Assembly: GCF_021917145.1 (NCBI RefSeq)
Contig: NC_061074.1
Coordinates: forward strand, 8,675,382-8,739,381
Length of the DNA: 64,000 bases
Direction: 5' to 3'
Source: Hypomesus transpacificus
Taxonomy: Eukaryota > Chordata > Actinopteri > Osmeriformes > Osmeridae
In this document: piece by piece, positions 38,172 through 50,446 of the stretch
Layout of the letters: every line of letters starts with the position of its first letter
How positions within the stretch are numbered: position 1 is the stretch's first letter
Translations under genes and position numbers: made by a program
The notes under the pieces: generated by a model
Told to the model about the DNA's origin: nothing
The model's input: the letters and a program-made list of their open reading frames with translations, nothing else
The model's database searches: none

Positions 38172-38333
38172 TAAAAAGAAAGAAAACCACAAAACATATT
38201 TTTTATTTATGAGACGGGTAAACTTTTGATTTTCTTTATCTAAAACTTAATAGAGGATAACAAGTGTTAGGGAGTTAGTGACTCATATCTTCCAGAAAAA
38301 TCAACTTTGCAAACTCAGCACAAAACCTGGAAG
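38172..38333. repeat. Right member of the direct repeat flanking lectin copy 1
   Basis: Matches 33181-33335 in the same orientation, including TAGAGGATAACAAGTGTTAG. It begins directly after the LINE tail and diverges near 38335. Confidence 0.65.
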
Positions 38334-38495
38334 TGACATCACAGTTTAGACCCCCAGGCAGAGATCTTTACACGGTTCATACAGCCTGTGTAAACCTGCT
38401 CAGTGTGAACAATGACGTAACGTTAACCATGAGACTCCTGTCGTTTCAGCCATGAAGAAACAGATGTACAAACCAGGAGTTAAAAAAACAACAGC

Positions 38496-38501
38496 TTTAT
38501 T
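38496..38501 (-). terminator. naalad2 polyadenylation signal
   Basis: AATAAA on the minus strand about 60 bases after the naalad2 stop. It gives a compact 3' UTR. Confidence 0.55.
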
Positions 38502-38556
38502 GTGGACAGACATGGTGAAGCACACAAGGGCTTTGGATGTGTGTGTGTTTGAATGT

Positions 38557-41500
38557 TCAGGAAGGAGGTATGAGTGTCATGCCGGCAGCATGCACAGTAA
38601 AAGCTGCAATACTGATTTGACGCCTCACTTCCTCCCATGCCTTCTCTGGATTGGCTGCGTGTTCTATGTCAAACAGCGAATCATAGATGCCGGGGAAAGA
38701 CTCGCCTGCATACTTGTTATGGCTGCTGGGGGCAAAGATCACATGTCTGGGGGGAGGAAGGTGGAGAGGGATGGGACGGAGGACATTATTTATTTATTTA
38801 GTTATTTTATAGATGAGATAACATCATCTTGGTGTATGTGTGTATGTGTGTGTGTTACTTGCCTGTAGAAGGGTCTGCCAGGTAAACCCAGTGGGTCGAT
38901 GAAGGCTCTTTCCAGATACATCAGCTGGTCATTCACCATACGCACCTGGAGGGAGCTGAGAAACACACACACACACAACTCTCAATCAGTGATACACACA
39001 CACACGCACACACCAAGTTGCTCCTGATTGGCCGGCCAGTGCCTTGCATGGCAGCTCCGCCGCCGTCAGTGTGTGAGTGTGTGTGAAGGCGTGAATGAGT
39101 GGCAAATGGAAAAGCGCTTTGGGTGTGGCTGCTAGGTGGTGCTAAACTGCGCTTTATGAGTGCAGTCAATCGACCATATATGTACCATGTATACAGACAA
39201 ACTTACTCTGTCCTGTCCAATGTTTTCAGACGATCATGGAAGTCTGTGGCTGCTACAGTGAAGTTCTCCACTGCAGAAAACAAGGAATCTGGACAAACAC
39301 AATAACAATTTCAGTATGTGGGTGTGTGGGAGAAAATGTATGTGTGTGTTTACATTTAGTCATTTAGCAGACGCTCTTATCCAGAGCGACTTACAGTAAG
39401 TACAGGGACATTCCCCCGAGGCAAGTAGGGTGAAGTGCCTTGCCCAAGGGCACAACGTAATTTGGCACAGCCAGGAATCGAACCAGCAACCTTGGTCATG
39501 TGTTGGTCATGCCTTACCAAACGTCACTCTGTATGTCACCAGCTCATCAGGGTGTCTCTTCCCCAGCTGAGCGATGGTTTGGGCGTATTTCTCCAACGCC
39601 TGAGCATACTCGCGGACGTCCAGGGGCAGCAACAGGGAGTCAGCCAATCGGAAGACGAGGCCGGCTCTCACCCGAGCAACGGCTTGGAGCTTCCGGAAGG
39701 TTGGGTCATAGAACTTCTCCACCACCTCAAATGTCTCATAGACACTGTGGTACACCGGGTAGCTACTGTACCTCTCTGTCTTCTACACACACACACACAC
39801 ACACAAAGATAAAGACATATTCACAATTCATCTTAACTGCAGATCAGAGAGGCAGTGTCTCTGAGGCTTACCCTGTTCTTGGTGTATCTGGCCCTGCCTG
39901 CAGCAATGCCCAGACGGATGAAATAGGCTTCAAAGTCACTGCCTGAACCCAATTTACTAATCCTGCAGAGAGAGGGAGGAGAGAGGGTGGAGAGAGGGGT
40001 TGGGTATAGCTCAGCGGCAGAGAGAGGGGGGAGAGAGGGGTAGGGTATAGCTCAGCGGCAGAGAGAGGGGGGAGAGAGGGGTAGGGTATAGCTCAGCGGC
40101 AGAGAGAGGGGGGAGAGAGGGGTAGGGTATAGCTCAGCGGCAGAGAGAGGGGGGAGAGAGGGGTAGGGTATAGATTAGCGGCAGAGAGAGGGGGGAGAGA
40201 GGGGTAGGGTATAGCTCAGCGGCAGAGAGAGGGGAGAGAGAGGGGTAGGGTATAGCTTAGCGGCAGAGAGAGGGGGGAGAGAGGGGTAGGGTATAGCTCA
40301 GCGGCAGAGAGAGGGGAGAGAGAGGGGTAGGGTATAGCTTAGCGGCAGGACATGCAGACTGCAGATGAAGACGTCACAAGGTCAAATCCACGCTTGAGTG
40401 TCACTTTAGATGAAAGCGCCTGCTAAATGAATTCATCATTATAAAAAAAGATTTAGGAGGGAAAACAGAAAGGTGCCTGTTCCTCTCATGAGGTCCACAT
40501 CAGTACGTAGAGGGGGACTAGCTTGGGAGACGGTGGAGGAAGGGGGCGGGGGTCACCTGGGAGCATCGCGGTCGTCAGTCCAGTTGTCGCGTTTGTGCCA
40601 GCTCTCATAAAGAGACATGCCTTCCTCTTCCTCCTCTGGACTAGCAATCTGTACACACAACCCCAGCCAGGATTAGATGTACAGGAACACTTCTTTATAA
40701 AACACATGTTAAATGAGGATGTGTTTGTTATATTCCAGGTTTGACTGACATACCTGTTTAGTGAGGTCGTATACCAGAGTGTGCAGAGAAGGAGTGCAGT
40801 CTACCCTCAGAGTATACATACCTGCAACATACACAGTCACAACCTGCTCTCTCTTTTACCTACTAGAAGCAGTCATTTTTCAACAACACGCACACAGTCT
40901 CACCTTCTATGGCTGAGTCTGCATTGATGTAAGCCACTGCTCTTTCCTGGAGCAGTTTAGCATTGTCCTACACAGTTGGGAGAACATGTTTTTACTGTTT
41001 GTACGTGTGTACATGTGTGTGCATGTGTGCGTGTGTGTGTGTGTCTGTTACCTCAGCCCACTCTGTGGATCCTAGAAGACCAAACTCCTCTGCATCCCAG
41101 CTGGCAAATACTACAGTCCTTCTGGGCCTCCAGCCTACAGAACCACACACACACACACACACACACACTTGGTATGCAACCCATCACTTCCAAAGAAACT
41201 GCAAACTGAATGTGTTGATATGTGTGTGTGTGTGTATTGCCCCCCTAACACACCTCTTGTGAGCAGTCTCCCAGCGCTCCTCACGGTCTCATGCACCACA
41301 GCGGCACCAGAGGTCGGATCGATCCCCCCAAACACCCAGGCATCGCGGTGCCCCCCCAGGATCACGTAGCGGTCTGGTCACCATGGAAACATGTTGTTTT
41401 AGGAAGGGAAGGGGTCCAACATCAGAGTCACGCTTCCTTTAACCAGTCCAAGCTGCTCGTTGCCAAACTAATAAACTAAACTGATTTGAGAAAGCAAATA

Positions 41501-43612
41501 ACTGTCCAGGAGTCTTAAGTCCCACTGTTGGGAGGGTTTAGCTATGTAGTTAAGCTGCTGTAAGTGATAGCACTTCTGGACTGGATCTCTCTGATGGAGA
41601 GTTATGAGTCAGTGAGGGTGTCCCTGCTGACTGGTCTGGGGAGGGTGTGTGATGTTCTACCTGGTTCCACCGCCCCTCTGACCCTCCCGATGACGTTGTA
41701 GATGCGGGTCACCACGTTGTTGGTGTGGATGTTCATACGGACCTTCCTGGGACAGGCACACGTTCACACACATAGGATTTCTGTATTATTTTTTTTTATA
41801 TTATTATTTTTCTGTTCTGTTATCAACATTACTGTTTGTGGTAGAAAACCTCCTCCACCTCATTGTGTGTGTATGTGTGTGTATGTGTGTGTTGGTGTGT
41901 GTGTGTGTGTGTGTGTGTGTGTGGAGGGATAGAAGGGTTCCCACAGGACATACAAGGGCCTCTATTCTGTTGCTCTGGGCTTCTGGCCAGAGGGCTTTTG
42001 AAGACAAAGGCAGAGAGAAAGAAAGAATAGAGACAGAAAGAATAGAAAGGAGAGAATAAGGGAGGAGAAGAGAGGAGAGGAGAAGGGAAGAAAAGGGAGG
42101 AGAGGACAGGATGTAACGGTGTAAAGGGAACTTACTGGGCCTGGAAGCCTTCAGTAAAGCCTGGCCCAATCCGATAAGAGATGTTCAGCGCTCCTTTCCA
42201 GTTATTGGGTGGAATCTCTCCTCCCATATTCCTATTGGATGTCACATCACACAAAGGATGGAGGATTAGACATAACTTTTAGGGAAGTGAGGTACATCTC
42301 TGTAACATCGTCAATGATCTCATTTCCTGTCAGCTGTGTCCTACTGCTCGTCTGGCAGAATGTGCTCACACCTCATGGGATACTCATACTCACTTTAACA
42401 GATGAATGGCATCATGGTAGCCAATGGGATGCACTGGAATCTTAGGAAGCCCCACCCCCTCTTCTTTACTGGTTCTATAGGTGTACTCTATGTTTGAGAA
42501 GAAAAAAAAACAGTTAGTGCACAAATGCACAAACACTTATACACACCTGTCCAAAACGCGCACACAGACCCCCACACATGATGTATAATGATGTGTGGGT
42601 GGGTAATGTAGTCCATTCTCCTTCTCTCTGTGCTGGAAACACCTTTGGCAGGGTACCCTGGTGTGAGTGGGTCTCCCGCTCCGTTCAGGTTGAGGACGTT
42701 GCCCCGCTGGACTCCGCCTCCTGGGAGGTTCCATCCCCGGGGATACGTCTGCACAGACCCACCAGCACCACACACAGCAACATTAGGTGTTCAGAACCAC
42801 TCAGTATAGCACCACTGGTTTGATATATGGGTTTTAAAACTTTTGGATTGTGTAGTCAACTGTGGTTTGTATGATGGCTGAGTTAGAGGGACTTCTGGGT
42901 AATGTTGTCAGTGTGGTTGGTATCTGGATGGCTGAGTCCAAGGGAATTCTGGGTAGTGTAGTCAGTGTGGTGCTGTGTACCTCCACTCCTGGGGCACAGT
43001 AGTCAGCTGGGTCTGAAAAGAAGATGATCCCACTGGCCCCAGCCAGCATGGCGTTCTTCACCTAAAAGACAGGAAGTCAGATGGCTGAGCGATTAGGGAA
43101 CCGGGCTTGTAATCTGAAGGTTGCCAGATCGATTCCCGGCCATGCGAAATGACGTTGTGTCCTTGGGCAAGGCACTTCACCCTACTTGCCTCGGGGGGAA
43201 TGTCCCTGTACCTACTGTAAGTCGCTCTGGATAAGAGCGTCTGCTAAATGACTCAATGTAAGTAGGGTGAAGTGCCTTGCCCAAGGACACAACGTCATTT
43301 CTCACGGCCAGGAATCGAACCGCCAACCTTCTGATTAATAGCCCAATTCCCTAACCGCTCAGCCATCTGACCCCCCCCCCATCTCTCCCAATCTGAGGGA
43401 GTGTCTGGGTCTAGCCTGTTGGTGGGAGTCCACTCTACCTTGTTGCCTCGGAATATCTTCCCGTATCTGGCGATGGCAATTTTCCCGCTCACGTTGATGC
43501 CCATCTCTCGCTCCAGCTGAGAGAAGTCCTCCGTGCGACCATAGTTCACATACACCAAGTCACCCTGGGATACACCGCACGTTAGTGTGTGTGTGTTTCT
43601 GCGTGGGACTGT

Positions 43613-43650
<38 letters not shown>

Positions 43651-45131
43651 CTCTGGTTGTCCCTGTGCTGAGAAAGCGCTGTATGGAGGTACGATGTCAG
43701 ACACGTGTTCATAGCCCTCTGGAACAGGCTCTGCTAGAGAAGTGTTGAACACCTGGCAGATCACAGACCACTATCATAACAACTCCCGAGGTGCACGTCA
43801 CCATACACAGTTACTAATATGACATGATGCAATATACTTACTGTTGATATATCTCTCTCTCACACACACACACAAACACATGAACGCACACACATGCTAT
43901 GTAACATATTATCATGTCAGTAACTATCAGCATAAATGGACCTTGGCCTGCCTTGCGTTTTCAACCAGAAACAAAGAGCACTGTGTGTGTGTGTGTGTGT
44001 GTGTGTGTGGGGGGGGGGGGGTGTCTGTGTGTGTGTGTGAGAGTGAGGGAGTGTAAGAGAGGGAGAGTGTTAGAGAGTGAGTTAGAGAGGAAATAGAAGA
44101 TAAAGACAATACTCTATGAAAGGGAGTAGGTGTAAATTAGTTCCTTTTGTGTGTGTGTGTGTGTGTGTATGCCTGTCTGTATGCCTGTGTATGTGTGTAC
44201 CTCATTCCCCAGCAGTGTGTCCACTATAGAGATGTAGTTGGGTTGTGATTGGTTGGGGTAGGACAGCAGCACATCATAGGGCACCAGTTCTACTGAGTCC
44301 ACTCCAAACGCAAGCCAGTCCTCCTTGATCTGCTCAGCCAATAGCAAATTCTGCTTTGTACCAGCCAGGTGGGGCAATCGTGTGAACTTCCTGCAGAAAG
44401 TATGAGAGAGAAACATGAGAGAGAAGAAGAAGAAAGAGAAAGGAGAACAGAGAAAGGGTGTCCTTCAACATCGGCTAAGTGAGTTCTACAACCTACCTGA
44501 GATGTTCTTTAATGTTCTCCGGGCGCATCTCGTCCAGGAGCTCTCTGAGGTAACGACTGGAGGAACCATCTTCTTTCGTGTGTGTTTGTGTCGGCCTGGA
44601 AAACCAGCCTTAAATACACACATAGCCAGACACAAAACAGACAGAGCGACAGACATATATATTTTTTAATCACATCTCAGTACCTAACACCCGCAACATC
44701 CTATAGGTCTAGGTGTACCGTAGAACAATATGACTATGATCCTAAAGGTCAGATCACGGAATGGTGACACAACTAAATGCAATATGTCCCAAGGACTGTC
44801 ACGTATGGGCCAGGGGGGTTGTCTTGACGACCGCGTGTGAGACCACCGCGCATTAAGTAGTAGAATGTGGCATACCTGTGACAGGATAGCAACCAGCAGG
44901 CACAGACACGCGCACACACACACGCACCGTAATACCATTGACATGCAAACACACAGATTAACACAGTCAAAAATGTAATGCTGCGACATTAATGGTAGTT
45001 TCTTTCGTTTTAAGTTATCGAACATCAGTATGACATGACTTAAACTCACCTATGATGAAACCAAGCAGCAAAATCGCAGTTATGACAGTGAGGTAACCGA
45101 TCCACCGCACGAGCCTGCTTTCTCTTCTCAT
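38557..45131 (-). CDS. naalad2: N-acetylated alpha-linked acidic dipeptidase 2 (glutamate carboxypeptidase III)
   Basis: A type II membrane di-zinc peptidase (M28 family) that releases C-terminal glutamate, for example from NAAG, outside the cell. Twenty exons join in phase to 740 residues, the length of human NAALAD2: 45131-45050, 44608-44497, 44390-44201, 43752-43651, 43564-43439, 43061-42981, 42748-42643, 42487-42394, 42231-42136, 41746-41661, 41373-41254, 41134-41052, 40967-40904, 40821-40754, 40648-40557, 39962-39872, 39782-39518, 39288-39207, 38955-38863, 38746-38557. The membrane anchor is residues 10-30. Zinc ligands and base are present: His367, Asp377 ([13 protein letters not shown]), Glu414/415, Asp443 and His543. 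Ser509 in [12 protein letters not shown] replaces the Asn of GCPII/PSMA and marks GCPIII. The intron before the last exon starts GC, not GT. Start: first ATG before the anchor. Confidence 0.95.
39351..39497 (-). mobile_element. tRNA-derived SINE, 5' truncated
   Basis: In minus orientation it ends with the tail CGCTCTGGATAAGAGCGTCT and carries a box-B-like GGTTGCTGGTTCGATTCC. The tRNA head is cut short. Confidence 0.75.
39982..40437 (+). repeat. 41-bp minisatellite built from the head of a tRNA-Cys-like SINE
   Basis: Nine units with a 40-41 bp period, each containing GGGTATAGCTCAGCGGCAGA, lie in the naalad2 intron at 39963-40556. The last unit (from about 40328) runs on into a complete tRNA-Cys(GCA)-like body (GACTGCAGATGAAGACGTCA, then GGTCAAATCCACG) and the tail AAAGCGCCTGCTAAATG. 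The repeated unit therefore looks like the box A half of the SINE plus GAGAGGGG filler. Confidence 0.85.
41880..41922. repeat. (GT)n microsatellite in naalad2 intron
   Basis: A TG-rich run. Similar runs occur in other naalad2 introns at 41020-41045, 41143-41168, 43617-43649, 43982-44038 (with a G-run) and 44149-44168. The 43617-43649 run directly abuts the donor of exon 4. Confidence 0.85.
43081..43372. mobile_element. Two SINEs in head-to-head inverted arrangement
   Basis: 43081-43262 is a plus-orientation SINE with box A (TGGCTGAGCGATTAGGGAAC), box B (GGTTGCCAGATCGATTCCC) and tail (TCGCTCTGGATAAGAGCGTC). It is followed at once by a minus-orientation partial copy (43262-43372) that ends in the complementary head CCGCTCAGCCATCTGAC. 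The pair can fold as a long hairpin inside the naalad2 intron between exons 5 and 6. Confidence 0.85.
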
Positions 45132-46745
45132 TGTGTGATCGTCCAGCACTCCGAACTCACTGCAAGTGAAAGCAATGCGTGTAACAAACTCCCAGCAATG
45201 GAGAGGGGTGGAAGACAGTTAGGTCCTGAAGAGAATGGGGGTGTGAATAGGGAGGGAGGTGGGGGAGGGAGACGGTCTGGCGGTGCCTTGACAGAATAGC
45301 TGTAGCCAATAAACGCACCTTGGTCTTTGACCGTATGCTGACACGGCCACCGTAATAGTGATCTTTATAACCTCCCTTAAATTAAAGTAGCCTATTCAAA
45401 TCAGCACCCCCTCATGTGACCGACAGTGTAGCCTACTGGCACTATCGGCCGATTGTAGATTATAATATAGGCTATTGTCATGAAGTTATAGTATGCAGGA
45501 GGGCCAATTCCGACATGTTTTCCAATACTCCTATGGGAGTTGGCCTACTGGTCGCGCATGACCGCTTGTTGCTCACTGGACAGCTGCGGGCTGCACTCGG
45601 TACATTCATGCAGTGGGCTCGAGCGTGAAGATCTGGAATGACCCTAGTGTTCGACAGCAAACGGGCTGCCGAATGTCAACATGACTGCCTGCGGGATGCC
45701 CGGAGTTTTAAAACTCGATGAGCGTAGTGGGTAGCCTCAAACTGTGGAACGGGTCATGTAGGCTAGCCTTTATACTTGAACAGTGGATCTGGGAGTCACT
45801 ATTTAACTAATTTCGAACTATTTTAACCACTGAATGCGGTGCGAAAAAGCATTAGGCCTATTTAATTCGACTGTTTGCTGAGAAATAATATCCATAGCGC
45901 CCTAGCAGATAAAACAACATGATGGTGACACAGCAGCGTGTATCTTTGATGGAAGTGACTCATCAGTCATGACAGCTTTTCTTCGTTTAGTTGAAGATAA
46001 CATGAACATAATGTATCTTTCAAGTGTGCCCAGTCAAAGCTCGACTTGTTCTTATAGTCGATGTAATGGGTGCTATCTTGGTACCTGTGGTTGACGAAGT
46101 CATGATTAAGCATTTCAACTGAAGGCTATGCAGAAAATGTTTTCGTGATAATAAAATAGCCTACAGTTTAACGGAAACGATCCCAATTTGTACTAACAAG
46201 GTTTGGTTGGACCATAGAGGGTTGGACCCGATGTTAAACTTAACCAACACGTTTTAGAACCACTCTTGTAAAGAATAGGTGAAAACGATTTGTGGTGCAT
46301 AATTTATCATTTCGAATTGTTTTCTTTAGACATATTTTTATTGGAGTAACATCAATGGAAAACGCAGTGTAAACTATATGTTGCGATGAAATATGGTGAA
46401 CACAAGATCCTAACACTTGCAGGTGTTGCCATGGCATCTAGGCCTACGCCTTTTAGAAATAAACCAATAAGCTAATCGTGCTTCCGTCTGTTTCAGTTTT
46501 GCTGAGGATATATTGATTCATATGACTACCTGCTAATAAACGGTGGTACACCTGATAGACGGTTTTCTTTTACAGGGGACTTCAGGGCCGCACCAAAGCA
46601 TTCACGCACATAGAGAAGTGCGATGGCGCCCTCCATCGACACATACTAGATACCGACAGAAAAAAAGATGAGGGAGGGGGGTGGAGGAAGAGAGCGAGAA
46701 AGAGAGCAAGAGACAGAGAGACAAAAATGACCGTCTGACTAACAG
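45132..46745. other. naalad2 5' flank
   Basis: Head-to-head interval between naalad2 and nox4, left of the foldback element. No exon or known repeat was recognised. The stretch around 46580-46650 has a balanced composition but no supported open frame. Confidence 0.5.
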
Positions 46746-46756
46746 CCCATTCTTCA

Positions 46757-48708
46757 GTAGGAGCTAAATCTTTTTTTGCGTTTTGGACGTCCATATGGAC
46801 GTCCATAGACTGACGGCGATGGCTGCTGATCTTTGCATGGATGGACGGACGGCGATGCTGTTCAGAGTGCCGTCCATAGAGGGAGCAGATATTTTGGACG
46901 GCGTCATAGCCGTCCATATGGACGGCGATGCTGTTCAGAGTGCCGTCCATAGAGGGAGCAGATATTTTGGACGGCGATGGATTAGCAGGGACGTCCCTCG
47001 TGCCGTCCATAGAGGGAGCAGATATTTTGGACGGCATCATAGCCGTCCATATGGACGGCGATGCTGTTCAGAGTGCCGTCCATAGAGGGAGCATATATTT
47101 TGGACGGCGATGGATTGAATGTTTAGCAGGCTGTTGAGCTAACAGAACTGCCGAAGGCTACCATAGCATGTAGCTAGCTACATTAACTTTGGATGACTCA
47201 ATCTTTTGTCAAGTTAATTTGTATGAATTGCATGTTAGTGCAATATTTACGCCTTGATTCTGTTTTTTTTACATAATCAGCAGTATGATCTCATGACAAT
47301 ATAGACTTGAAAAACAATATGTTATGGTTTGGGTTTGCCTATAGGCTACATTTATTTTAATTATTTCGAGAATTGTTAATAAAGACTCATTTAAAAGGTT
47401 AACATTGTGTTATGACCCTATGAAATACATTGCCATTTAGGTCTTTTAAACCGTCAGTTTAAAGTGTTTTATGGGTGGATTTGAAGCCACCAGTCAGTAG
47501 CTCCAATCTTGCGCACGAACTTTGCGCACGGAGACAAACGCAAAACAACAAACACTCGCTTGGAGCGGAGACCAATGCAAAACACAATACGATGTGTTGA
47601 GCCAAACCAAAGCCGTCAAAGGCTACCATGAATGTAGCTACAGCAACCGTGGATGACTCAATAAGTTTTGTCACGTTATTTTGTATTAATTGCATTTAAG
47701 TGAAGGCTATATATTTACGCCTTTATTTTATTTTTAACATACAAAAGTAGGCCAATCAACAATATAATCTCATGACAATACAGACTTGAAAAACAATATG
47801 TTATGGTTAGGGTTTGCCTAGATATAGGCTACATATATTTTAATTATTTCGAGAATTGTTAATAAAGACTCAATTAAGATTTTAACATTGTGTTATGACC
47901 CTATGAAATACATTGCCCTTTAGGTCTTTTAAGCCGTCAGTTTAAAGTGTTTTATGGGTGGATTTGGAGCCACCAGTCAGTAGCTCCAATGTTGCGCACG
48001 AACCACTTTGAGCGGAGACAAATGCAAAACGTAATAGCCTATGGGCCTAACACTCCAAATGTTAACCTTTTAAATGAGTCTTTATTAACAATTCTCGAAA
48101 TAATTAAAATAAATGTAGCCTATAGGCAAACCCAAACCATAACATATTGTTTTTCAAGTCTATATTGTAATGAGATCATACTGCTGATTATGTAAAAAAA
48201 ACAGAATAAAGGCGTAAATATTGCACTAACATGCAATTCATACAAATTAACTTGACAAAAGATTGAGTCATCCAAAGTTAATGTAGCTAGCTACATGCTA
48301 TGGTAGCCTTCGGCAGTTCTGTTAGCTCAACAGCCTGCTAAACATTCAATCCATCGCCGTCCAAAATATATGCTCCCTCTATGGACGGCACTCTGAACAG
48401 CATCGCCGTCCATATGGACGGCTATGATGCCGTCCAAAATATCTGCTCCCTCTATGGACGGCACGAGGGACGTCCCTGCTAATCCATCGCCGTCCAAAAT
48501 ATCTGCTCCCTCTATGGACGGCACTCTGAACAGCATCGCCGTCCATATGGACGGCTATGACGCCGTCCAAAATATATGCTCCCTCTATGGACGGCACTCT
48601 GAACAGCATCGCCGTCCGTCCATCCATGCAAAGATCAGCAGCCATCGCCGTCAGTCTATGGACGTCCATATGGACGTCCAAAACGCAAAAAAAGATTTAG
48701 CTGCCTCT
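46757..48708. mobile_element. Foldback / Mutator-like non-autonomous DNA element with 647-bp inverted arms
   Basis: The arms 46757-47403 and 48061-48708 are nearly perfect inverted copies; the outer end of each is AGCTAAATCTTTTTTTGCG. CCCATTCTTCA flanks the element directly on both sides (46746-46756 and 48709-48719), an 11-base target duplication. The arms carry arrays of GCCGTCCATAGAGGGAGC-type units and perfect palindromes such as GGACGTCCATATGGACGTCC (46786-46805). The spacer (47404-48060) contains a further diverged direct copy of the inner arm (about 47610-48005 versus 47150-47520). No transposase frame is present. Confidence 0.85.
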
Positions 48709-48919
48709 CCCATTCTTCACACTGTGCTAGGACGCCGGTACAATGTATAAGGACTGATAAATGGATAATTGAATCCTCAGAATGCCAGTGTGACCGAGAG
48801 GAGAACGGGTTTGGCTGCACTTGTGGCGGAACGAGGGAGAGGAATTTTATAGTTGATTAAACAGGATTGAAAACTTCCAAACTGGAATTTGGTAGTGTTT
48901 CGAAACTGCCGGCCAAACC

Positions 48920-49995
48920 ATGGCTCTGTCAATCCAGAGTTGGGTCGCCAACGAAGGAGGAAAGCACTTGGTTTTGGTGAGATAAATAGCTTCAGAGACA
49001 AGTCTTTGATTAGCTTACATAGCTACAACGATTTTGTGAAATCACTTGAACAGATATTGTAATGGAACGTTGCATTTTGTATCTGACAAGTGGTTGTCAT
49101 TGTAAATGATAACTGGTTTTCAATTGACCTTTTTTTTTTAACTAGGTTAAATAAAAAGTAAAACATAAAACAGTTTCAGACACCCGAGTATTGACCATGA
49201 ACGAAGACTGATGAATACTAGACAAGTGGGATAAAATAGCTATCCAGTCACTAATTCTCTACACCAACTATACTTTTAGTTTACTTTTGTTTATGCGTGT
49301 ATTTTTGCAAGATTATGTGGCTTGGCGTTAACACTTGGCTGTTCTTGAGGACGTTCATGACGTACTGCAGCGGACAACAATACTTCTACCTCCATAAGAT
49401 GCTCGGGGTAAGAAACCACTGATTGTTGTGGGTGAATACAGGATTTTTCGGTAACACACTGTATCTTAGCGATACGGGTTAGCTGCTTGTCGAGACCCCT
49501 GGCTCCTTACTGTCAAACATAACCATTCTGTTGGTCTTGGGTCAAGATAGCTCCATCTTAATTGCTGTCACAAGTTGGTGTGTATACACGTTCTTGTGTT
49601 CGTGTGTGTCAGTGTGTGTGTGTGTCTTGCGAGTGTGTGCCACTGAAACAACATTTTGTCTGCAGGACTCAAGATGACATTTTCAAACTTACACCCAATG
49701 TTTTCGTATGTAGTTCTGGAGTCTCTGTAAGATGAAGCCTGATACACCAACCCTAACTTAAACCCGAAACGTAAGGTGTTGAAGGCAGTCATGCAAGCAG
49801 TGTCCTGCACTCCTGTGCTTTGAGAGACATGAGAAGGAGGGCAAGTGTGGGCACGCAGCTGGCTTAGAATGCTTGCCTAGGATCACACACGCGTGTGTCC
49901 CCGAGTGTGTGTTTGGGGGAATGTACCGAACACAGGGTATCAAATCTCTCTTTGCTGTGGTTCTACTAACAGCTGTTTGTGCCTGGCACGCTCTG

Positions 49996-50055
<60 letters not shown>

Positions 50056-50411
50056 GTACAGAAGCCCTGAATGGGAATGGAGTAGGAGATTGTCTTGTGC
50101 TAGGAGCATGTATCGTTGCTTCTGGGTTACATTTACATTTAGTCATTTAGCAGACGGTCTTATCCAGAGCGACTTACAGTAAGTACAGGGACATTCCCCC
50201 TGAGGCAAGTAGGGTGAAGTGCCTTGCCCAAGGACACAATGTCATTTGGCACGGCCGGTAATCGAACCAACAACCTTCTGATTAATAGCCCGATTCCCTA
50301 ACCGCTCAGCCATCCATGGGTGTGTGTGTGTGTATGTTTGTACCGTAGCCATGAATATGAATGGAATAAGGGATTGTCTTATGCTAGGAGCGTTTATCCG
50401 TTGCTTCTGTC

Positions 50412-50446
<35 letters not shown>

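Noticed and set aside
40328-40400. tRNA-Cys gene
   Set aside because: The body resembles tRNA-Cys, but the acceptor stem does not pair, box B is damaged, and a LINE-type tail follows, so it is a SINE.
46783-48681. Open frames of about 100 codons reading Asp-Val-His-Met repeats on both strands
   Set aside because: They mirror the palindromic arms of the foldback element, show no domain, and are equal on both strands by symmetry.
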